DNA of 64,000 nucleotides. It comes from Rostratula benghalensis (Eukaryota; Chordata; Aves; Charadriiformes; Rostratulidae). The notes beneath the pieces were generated by a model. It searched no databases. It was not told the origin of the DNA and saw only the letters and a list, made by a program, of their open reading frames with translations. The position numbers and the translations under genes were made by a program. The stretch lies in the NCBI GenBank assembly GCA_013399305.1, contig VXAI01000046.1, forward strand, positions 3,534,731 to 3,598,730. Reading direction: 5' to 3'. Shown one piece after another: positions 43,997-54,200 of this stretch (the stretch's first letter is position 1; every line of letters starts with the position of its first letter).

Positions 43997-46900
43997 CTGT
44001 TGCTGAAATTGTACACAGACCATAATGACACAGATGTTACCTTATTTGATAAGCAAATAATAATGATGCTCTGAGAACTGCTCTGCTGAGCAAGACCAAA
44101 CAAAAACTGCATGTGGGTGAGGAATCTGTAATAACAACCTCATTCAGTTGGTCTGTGAGAAGCAAGAGATCCCACTGCAGTGGAACCACCCCTTTTGCTA
44201 ATAAGTGGTCAAACTGATAAAGTTTCTTACTGCCATCTACTGTACAAAAGTTATAAATGGTATTTAATAGGAAGAAAGAGCAGAGCTGGGCTCATGATTT
44301 CAGAACTGACCAGGCCTTTATTAGAGGAATACTAATATGCCTCACTTACTTCCTATCCTTCAAACCTTGGATGTTGTTCATTAAAAACATTACCCAGCTT
44401 TTCCATTTCAATGGAAATGTTAAATTTAGGGGCATACTGATGTAGAACTTTGTCATGTCAGTGAGCTCAAAAAGTAAATGAGATCATCATAGCAAAAAAA
44501 CAGATCAAAGACCAGTCCTACAAGCAGGAACAGCCATAACAACATCTGTTAAACCTTGCTGAGACATCAAAATCCACAAAAGCACTTGCAGAAATGGGGG
44601 AGAACTGACAGAAGTGATGAAGTTGTTTTCAAAATGCCTGTAGATCTAGTCTTTTTTTAGAGTCATGCTTTAGGAAATACCAATGAAGCCTCACTATTTG
44701 TAAACACCTGAAGTTTCTACATACTGCTGACCACCAGAATCAGCATTTTACACCTTTTGATGGTGAAGAACAGTGTGAAAGCTACTGCCCGGCTCACACA
44801 GTAATAGTGTTGTGAACAAAACAGTGTACAATTGCAAGAGCAAGATGACTGGGAAGATACACAAGCACTTGAAGGTCTTAGATCATTGCGCCTTTGGTGT
44901 TTGTCTTGCTCAAAGGCTAAAAAGCCTTCAAGGATTTGTGGTGATGAGACTGGAGCTGGCCTATGCTGAGAGGAGTGAGCAGAGCCCTGCTTTGCTGAGG
45001 GACCCATCGTGTTGTGCTGTTCTTTATGATCAGAATGAGGCACATCTCTTCCCACAGGCTTTTCAAATCGAGTACGTACAACTTGGCAAGGAGGCAGAGC
45101 AGAGGAAAAGTCAGCCGGTTTAGTGCTGAACTGTGTGGAGGTTTTCCACCGTGCCAGAGGGGTCTCCAGATGGAGTTTTCTGGCTGTTTACATATGGAAG
45201 ATGGATTACAGCTGAGTCTGGGCCTTGCCTTCTCATGTGTGACTGATGGATTAGGATAGAAGAAAAGCACCATTGTTAAACATTTTTGTTAGAATTGGAT
45301 TAGTCTAGTGCTTGATGTCCTCACTTTCTGTTGCTATCAGTGGGAGCAGAAAATCTCAAAACTTTCCAAGCCTGATATCTCAACTCAAAGTTAACAAAAC
45401 CAGCAGCTTAGAGGAAGACGCAACAGATAACAGCAGGCTGTAATGTGCTACTGGATTTAACACAAAGTTCTTCATTAAGGCAATCAGGGAAATGTGGCAA
45501 GATCAGTTTCTGGCTTGGGCCCATTCACAATTGTGATGCCAAAGAGTGTTCTTACGAGCAGGTTAATGTGGGAATGCAGAGAATCGTGCTGCAAAACGCT
45601 TTCAGAGGCAATTTAACACAGTGAAAATGAATTCAGAGAAAATAAGTGCAGCATCTTGTACCAATTGGGTATGACGTTATACTGTGATAAGCAACAGAGT
45701 TTTATTGTGAAAATACTAATGAGAAATAAATGCCTGCAGTGAAAAGTGTAGCATCTGGTCTGCATTTCACTTTATGCATGAAAGCTGTTTGGCCTGACTT
45801 CCTGCCAAATTCTGCAGTTTTTGAGATCATCGAACATGAAGGAGATTGAACTCTCTGGATTAGCACCTCAGGATTTTCTCCTAGGAGAGCACATGTGGAG
45901 TTTTTTAAAAGGACAGACTCCCCATTTTTCCTTACCAAGTATGGCTTATACTTTTTTTTTTTTGCATTTTTTTAAGCTATTGTATTTTCTGTTAACAATT
46001 CTAACAGTTATGGAGTGGTTATTATTAACAGTTGTAAGTTGTTGTTCAAGAATCCTCCATCATCTATGCATCAGGTTTTAAGTTGCTGCGTAAATATCCC
46101 AGAAAATCTCCCAAGAAATAAACTGCAAACCCCTACACAATCCATCAGACAGGATCCCATGGGCTTTCTGCACAAGGAGCTTTCTGCATCACTAAGTAAG
46201 GATACATCCCAGCCCCATCCATTTGTGATTTGCAGGGCTAAGGTCCGTAGAACGGTCCAGACTAAGGCATTCCCTCAAGAGGACTGACTTTGAAGAGTTA
46301 AAGGCTACTATGAACATTTTTCAACTGTTTGCATGCCAGTGCTTTCCCCACGGTATGCCAAGGGCTCTGCTGCTTTCAGTGTCATCTCCAGAATTTTCTA
46401 CTCATGTTGGACTATGGTGTGCCTAGTTCATAAAATCTAGTCCCTCCCTGTCCTCCTCGCTTGCTTTTGGACTATTGGACTAGGTAGCATGAAATAAAAT
46501 AAAAAAAAGAGCAATAAGAGTGCTAACCAAAGACTGAAATGAACTCTTAATGAAGGGGCTTTTAACCTTCTTTGCACCCAACATTACCTGTTCAAGCATT
46601 GTTGCAACTAGTAATTTCACAGCAATGACATATAGGAAGGGGCTGACTGAGTATCTTCATAGTGATGAAGATAACATTGATGCTCCAGTTAGACACGTGG
46701 ACTAACAATTCAGCTGACGGCTTTGGCTCTGGATTTGCCTTTGCTTTAGGTACATATAATCTCTAATTGCCATAAAAGGCTGCTGTGAGGATCCCAAATC
46801 TGTGGCCTCATCCACCTGGCAAAGCTCACAAGACCGCTGGTTTTTGGATGTATCCATGGATGGGACTTGGATCTAGCTGACCTGCTGCTTACCTGTCAAT

Positions 46901-47479
46901 CTGAATTTGCTGATGCACTGAAAATCCCTTTTTCCTTCTGCCTTCTTGAGTAATAGTGTTGCTATTCCGTCACTCTTCAGTCTCTTCTGCTTGCTTCTCA
47001 GTCAACATCCAAATCATTGAAGAAGGCTATTAAAGTTGTGTGGGAAACCAAATGTGTGGAAGATTTTGAGACAGTTTAAAAGCATTAATTCAAGGGCAGT
47101 GTTGTCTCTCCGTAGTCTCTGTCTAAAGAGAGCAACTACATGAAGGAATAATTTCTGTGAGCAAACGCTTGCAGTGTCATCAGCACTGGCCAAGGCTCAA
47201 ACTTGACTCCGAAACCAGCACTGGAAAACTCCAAGTTTGTAAGTCATTCCTTACTAAACTAGATTAAATATGCACATCTTGCAGTTAAAAGGGTTTATCT
47301 TGGTGCTAGCCTAGCTTGCCCTGCTGGGCGTTCAGCAGCAGGCTTTTTTTTTTGTAGGATCCTGCCGTCGTTTACTGTGAAGTGCAGAGTTTAAGTGAGA
47401 AATTACGTCGTGGCTTAGAGCGTCCTTCACCTCTCCATCCACCTCTCTCCCTCCCTTTCTCCCTGGCTGCCGTGGACGC

Positions 47480-48240
47480 GTTGGTTAAACCGCGCTGATC
47501 CGAATTCCGCCAAGAGAAGGGGGACCGGCCCCAGCGCGGGAAAACGGAGCCTGCCCGGCCCTGCCGGGGCTTCTCCCGGTCCCGGTGCCACCGTCGGCGC
47601 CCCTCGGGGAGACCCGAGGCCGTCCTCGCTCGATGCGCTCGGAGCTCGGCCGAGGGAGCGCTCGGGTGCGGCTGGAGCTGCCTGGCGGTCGCCCGGTGAG
47701 GCGGCGGCGCCGCGCAGCCATGCAGGGCCTGGCGGGGGCTCTGCGGCGGGCGGCGGTCCCCGGGCGGGTGGCGGGCACCCGGCGAGGTGGCGCTGGGGCC
47801 GGGGAGCGGCCCTGGCCCTGGGGCTGGGGGCTGGCGCTGGGGCTGGCCTTGGGGGTGAAGGTGCCGACCCAGGAGGACTGCGAGGCCGACGGCGGGCAGG
47901 AGGCGGAGGTGAAGCCGCTGCCTCCCCCTCGGGGCTTCGTCGCGGCCATCGAGCGGAGCCGGGACCTGCTGCGGAGGATTAAGGTGCTGAGCGGAGGGGG
48001 CTGGGGGGGCTGCCGGGGTCTCGTCCCCCTGAGTCGGGAGGCGGGTGGGTATCTCTTTCCCGTGGACTTGGCGGTCGCTGTAAGAGACTTGAGTCAAATG
48101 CTGGGGGGAGGGGGGGTAGGGGTGTGTGTGTGAGGGGTGGGTCGGTTTTGGGGGGCCTGGAGGAGGGCGAACCCCGCCGAGCTGCCAGGGCCCATCCCGA
48201 GCTCTCCGGCTCCTGTGGGTGCTCGGCTGACACAGGCGGG
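47480..48240. promoter_or_regulatory. LACTB: LACTB promoter CpG island
   Basis: A sharp rise in GC and CpG content from about 47480, spanning LACTB exon 1 and the first 250 bases of intron 1. No TATA box stands out. Long antisense ORFs (241 and 154 codons) are compositional shadows. Confidence 0.75.
47720..47983 (+). CDS. LACTB: LACTB exon 1 (residues 1-88, mitochondrial targeting region)
   Basis: [16 protein letters not shown] starts an Arg-rich, acid-poor presequence followed by the short hydrophobic segment and, at the end, [13 protein letters not shown], which matches the conserved AIESSRDLLHRIK of mammals. The ATG at 47720 has G at -3 (GCAGCCATG). Two in-frame upstream ATGs (47585 and 47633) are possible, but 47720 best matches the family's short N-terminus. 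Donor GTGCTG, phase 0. Confidence 0.9.
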
Positions 48241-51200
48241 TGTCGTGGGAGCCGTCTCAGGAATATTTAATTGTTTTTCTTCCGATTGTAGCATCAGTGG
48301 AGGCTGCCAGCGCTTGGCATGCTTAGGCCAGGCCGAGGGTGATGTGGGGAGCTGGTGGAAGTGCGGGGGTGTCTGAGAGCAAGGGAAGGCCCAGAGGACT
48401 GTAGGAAGGAGAGACGGTTTAAAAAGCACCTTGTATTACTGTAAAATCTGACTCAAACGCCTTTGAAATTCTGCTTGCAGTTTGCATAATTTTGTATTAC
48501 TAATTTTGTAACATTCTGTTTAGGATTTCCTGCATATCCTGGTTACTAATTTAATTAAATCATTAAATAAATTATTTTNATTATTATTAGTTGTTAGTTA
48601 TGTTGTTCAGTGTTGCTGGATTTAAACGTCTGCTTTTTGAAAGCAGTTTATACTGGTTCAGCCCAATTAGTACTTCACAAAGTTTGAACTGTAATGTGAC
48701 AGCAATATGCAGGTGTATTTATAGGATTGCTTTTGCATTTTTAGGGTTCGGGAAAAGGTATTTTTTAACTGTGAAGATCCTTTTTAATGTCCTCTGATGA
48801 TTTTTTTGGCAGGATGAGGCAGGAATCCCAGGTATACTTGTTGGAGTTTCCGTAGATGGAAAGGAAGTCTGGTCAGAAGGTTAGTACATGGGAGTAGTAG
48901 CTGTGCATGCTGTTGGGAAGCAATGAACGTTTTGAAAATGAACAATTCAGACTCACTGATCAGGCTAGGATTTCAGCCACTTGATGTCCCATCTCCAGAT
49001 AGTGGCCAGAAACAGATGTCTAGGGGGTACAAAGTGGTTTCCTTGGTAAACTTCAATAACTCTTAGGATCCCCTAATTTATTAACTTCCTGAATGTGCTC
49101 GTATGTCTCAACAGTTATGTTTAAGAACCTTTCTTCCATTAATTTGTCAGATGAGTCAGATCTGTATGTAGAAGGTGAAGAACTGTTCTCCTCACAGGAA
49201 CTTTCTTAATAGTCAAAGTAGTAGTGGCTCACACTGGGGGATCTGTGTCCCATTTGGAGGCTGAGTTGTAGATTTCTACTGGGAAGGTACCAAGATTTAA
49301 CAGATGTTGTTCTGGAAATGGCAAGTGTTAATGGAGAAGCCACTGCCCAAGCATTCACAAAGCGTTCATGGTGTTGCACACACACACACTTGGGAATATT
49401 TCTTCCTTCAGGCTCAACTCTAGATTTTCTTACAGCAGAGTCTCAGGCATTGGAGTTTACAAAATAATTAACTTAATTGAAAGGTACAGCAACAAGGATA
49501 GTTTGGCCTAGGTGCCTCCAAAGGGAAGGACCCCAAACAAAGAAATCCCTGGGCAATTATACTCTTGTGATCCATACACCCACTCTTCACAGCTTGTCCA
49601 TGTGTCTTTTAGACCAATGGTGATTTTTGGTCTGGGGTGTTCTAACATCTTACTGGATTCTTTTTGTGTGTCCAGGCAGGCAGGCTTTGTCTTGTTGATT
49701 TGCAGTTTCTGCCGAGGGTTGGAGCCTCCTTATCTTCTGATTTATCCTCCGTGTGCACCTGCACTCACTGGCAGAACATGGGGAACTGAAGAGTCCCAGA
49801 CTTGGGAGCAACACTGCCAAGAGAGCAGTGCGATATCAGAATCCTTTCCTGTGCTAAAAGACGAAACAACACAGTACCAGCTGCTGGGAAAATTACTAGG
49901 AAAAGTAACTATCGCGACCTAATGGCTTCAGCAAATGTAGCTACTCATGCTAAGTAAAGCTAGGTGAATAGCACAAATCACACTATATTATAATCCTAAG
50001 TAATTTATTCTAATTAGAATTTATTTATGCTAAACAACTAATATTCCTCATCAGGTTGCATAGAAAAACACTGCTATAGAAACAATTGGAGAAGTACTTT
50101 TTATCAGGGAGTGGAGTGATAGGATGAGGGGGAACGGCTTTAAACTGAATGAGGGGAGATTTAGATTAGGTATTGGGAAGAAATTCTTTGCTGTGAGGGT
50201 GGTGAGACACTGATCCAGGTTGCCCAGAGAAGCTGTGGCTGCCCCATCCCTGGAGGTGTTCAAGACCAGGCTGGATGGGGCTTTGAGCAACCTGCTCTGG
50301 TGGGAGGTGTCCCTGCCCAGTGCAGGGGGGTTGGGACTCAATGATCTTTAAGGCCCCTTCCAACTCTAACCATTCTGTGAGTCTATTAAGCTTTTAATTG
50401 AAGTCACGCTGAGTGATGTCAAAATACAGCATATAAGACCACTGTTTTGTGAAGCTTTACAGCTTAGGTAATTGCTGAGTTTGTGCATTATTTCTTTTCT
50501 CAATTTCTGTGTTGATAAAATGGGACACTTTATTGTTTCAACCATTAATTCAGAACAATAAAATGGGTATTTATGACAGATGGTCAGTTACTTTGCAGAC
50601 TAGATTTTGGTCACTAGTTTTTCTACATTGAACATTTGATCTCAAGAGTATAAATTTTGGGTTAATCTTCAATCTCACTTATCATTGGGTTTGTTTTGTA
50701 GTCTCAAACCAGGGCAATTAGTAACTAGGGATGCCATTGGCCGATACAGTGAGGTTTAATTAATGGTTCTGACTACATTAAAACGTTATTAACTTAATTG
50801 AAGTAGGAACAGTGATATTCCAGTGCTTCATGTACCAGTTTAGCTAGAAAAAAAAACATTTTAAGGAGCCAGTAAATCTAATTCGTTGCAAATAATTCAG
50901 CATGTGTCTGTGCAAAATATTTATTACAATGTTTTTATTTTCTTAAAGGTTTGGGTTATGCTGATGTAGAGAATCGTGTAGTATGTAAGCCGGAGACGAT
51001 CATGCGAATTGCTAGTATTAGCAAGTGTCTTACGATGATGGCTGTTGCTAAATTGTGGGAAGAGGGGAAACTGGATTTAGATGCTCCAGTGCAGAAATAC
51101 GTCCCTGAATTTCCAGAAAAAGTGTACGAGGGCGAAAAGGTACGGAATTGCAATTGTTTACTGGTGACACTTTTTTGGATTTTTGCTCCAGTCATTGCAC

Positions 51201-54200
51201 AGCCGTATGTATGCAAGTGCCTGTATCTAGACCTACTCCTGTAAAACACCTGTAAGTCATTTAGAGGAACGGTGATGTTTGCAGCTCGAAAAAGCGACGC
51301 TGGAAATGTGGGTCTTCAGTTTCATATTGTGTGGTGCACACGTCAATATACATATTTATATATTCTAACTATATGTAATAGTTAGAAGATCTTATATATC
51401 TTTGTCTGTTCCTAGTCACGTTGAATTTTTATTTTCTGGTAATTTAGTATGTATCATATCTTCAATGAAGAGAGCTCACATGTAAATATTGGCCCTTCTA
51501 CTTAGGTCACTATTACTACAAGACTGTTAGTTTCACACCTGAGCGGGATTCGTCACTATGAAAAAGATATTACAAAAGTAAAGGAAGAAAAGGAAAAGGC
51601 AAACAGAGCATTGAAACTAACAAAGCCCTATCAGGATAAAGAACAAAATGAAGAAAGTGGCCAAGGGATTGAAAAGACTGATTCTGTCAAACCAAGGAAA
51701 GAACATGAAAGTGAGATAAAAAGCCGAAATTCAAAACCTGGCAGGAGCTACAAGGAATTTGAACAAGAGGAGTATTATTTGAAGGAAAAATTTGGAAGTG
51801 TGATTGAATCACTGAAGATATTTAAAAATGACCCTTTATTTTTTAAACCAGGTGAGTTTCTATTCATTTAAACCAAAACATACTCTTTTGGTGAAATTTT
51901 GGATTCAATTGGAGGATGGTAGAGTCAGTGAAGAGTATTTGTGTGTGATTTTTGTTTTGTTCTGCTTTTCTCCCCCTACCTCTCCCTGTTTGTTTTATAC
52001 TTTTTTTCCTCAATAGGGCAATATTTAGGCTGTTCTGCACAAACCATCTAGTCATGTAATTGCCTTAAAATCGATGTAACATTTGAGGGCTGAACTGATC
52101 AGGATTTTATCAGTTCAATTACAGGTAACAGTCTTGTATAGATATCTTTACCAATCTACTGACTTAAATATATGGATACCTTTTAATGGTGCATCTGCAC
52201 TGGAATCCAGCAGGTTGAAAATACGATGCAGCCAAGACTTACAAGGTAATACAGAGTCCCAGATAATGCAGGAGAGAATAGGAGAGAAAGAAGGACCTCA
52301 GGTAGAAATAAGAGACTTCTCCCAGGAACTCTATGTAATGCAGTAAGTGCTATGAAATGCACCAGTTACTGAATTTATAAACACTAAAGCAGGTTATAAT
52401 TTTAGTCATCTACAAAGTATTTTGTAAGTGAATACCAACTTGCTGTATTCATTATCTGGGCCTTCTAGATATGAACCAAAAGCAAAAAAAAAATCAGTCG
52501 GGCACTAAATCAGGGCTAAAAGACTTTACAGAAAGGCCATAGAATCACAGAATTGTTAGGGTTTTTTGTTGTTAGAATTACTTAAGTTAATTTTAGAGAG
52601 GACTTTGAGGAACTTTACATGTAAATTCTAAATTAATTAGGTTAACAGAAAAATTATATGCTTTGCTGATAAGCTGTACATAATGTGTGTTTATGGGGAG
52701 AAGGATAAGAGGGGGGAGAAGTCTTGGAGAGTTCTAGGAACTACCTCAAGAGATCTGTCTTGCCTGTAGCCAGTCCAGCAGTTGCTTTATACGTAGGTGT
52801 TTCATAAAGGGCATTAGCACACGAGTGAGATTTTTAAAAATGAAACATTCTTTTGTAAATAAATTATATTGTTTTAAATAATATGCACATTAGTGTTCAC
52901 AGAGTCTTTCAGGATGTTCTAGAACTAGAACCACTATGGTAGAGGTGATCAAGACCTTTGAAGGTCTTGTCTTTCCATCTCTAGGGTACACAAACAAGTC
53001 ACTGTACATAAGCAATTTTTATTATTTGCTTCAGCTTTACAAATCCAGAGATCCTTGTTAGAACTGGTAGGGCAAATCTTGTGGAAAGGATGTTAAGTGT
53101 CAGTCTCCACATCTTGGCATGAAATCTGGCTGTACATGCAGATCCCTGAAAAGTTTCAGACGCTGTTTTTGGATCTTCCTGCACTTAGCAAGCGTCTGTG
53201 TGTGCTACAGTACAGAAATTCCTAGGACCTAGTGTTATAAGCTTATGATTCACATTAAGATGGAGATGGAGGAAGAGTCTTTGAATTGATTTTTCATTGC
53301 TATATGTGGTTTTTATTTGCACATGTGATTACTTAAATTTTATTCTTCAGATGCTATTTAAGCATCATGCAGCTAACTGTTTTTTTTTCCCTCTTTCATG
53401 TTGTGTTTCCTCAAGGTAGTCAGTTCTTGTATTCAACGTATGGCTTTACTCTCTTAAGTGCTGTTGTGGAGAGAGCTTCAGGACAAAAATTTACAGACTA
53501 TATGCTAAAAATGTTTCGTGATTTGGATATGCTATCGACTGTACTAGATGACAATGAAGCAATGATATATAACAGAGCAAGGTAAACAAGAAAGAGACTT
53601 TTTTTTTTCCCCACAACAATTGTTGCTCTTTCTGTCTTTATTAAGCCAACTGAATTAAGCATGTGTGACTTAATAGTTTTTCAGACTTTTACATGAAGTG
53701 GCAGGTGTTATTTCAAAGTTAGTTATGTAACTGATTTTGTGTCAGCTTTATGGTATGGTTCTGTAATCACCATGTGAAATTACAGAATAGGAAATAAGCA
53801 TTTCCTGTTGTAAAAGTATTTATAGGGGGAAGTGGCAGGAGTGACTTTGAAGTTTGCATTTATTTTGGGTACAAATAAGCAGGTAAGTCTCAATAAAATA
53901 AAAAAGGAGTAACTTGAATATTATGTTAGGATATATAGTTACCTCGGTTTGCTTAATATACTGACTTTTAAAGGGTTCTGTGGAATTGTAATAGTCTCAC
54001 AGTAAAACAAGTTTTTATAAGTTTAATTGTAGTGTCAATTTTAACCAGAATTAAAATTCTGTTTTACACAGAACATGTTTTACCAATTAATCTATTTTTA
54101 TTAACTTAAAAAAAATCCAAAAAACCAAAACCAGAGAAAGTTACGTAACTAGAACATTCATTCCAATGTAGTGAGTAAGTGTAGAGTTTCTTTTCTTTCT

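Larger units (their letters stand above)
35561..47479. other. Intergenic spacer TPM1-LACTB
   Basis: About 11.9 kb with no supportable gene: open frames are at most 155 codons, and those I read show no domain or conserved exon pattern. The stretch contains the large hairpin at 37916-37988, smaller inverted repeats at 35919 and 43966, and two A/C-only tracts (38138 and 42817). No CR1 copy was recognised. Confidence 0.6.

Noticed and set aside
47372..48097. A 241-codon minus-strand frame over LACTB exon 1
   Set aside because: It is an antisense shadow of the GC-rich LACTB first exon and promoter, of Pro/Arg-rich low complexity.
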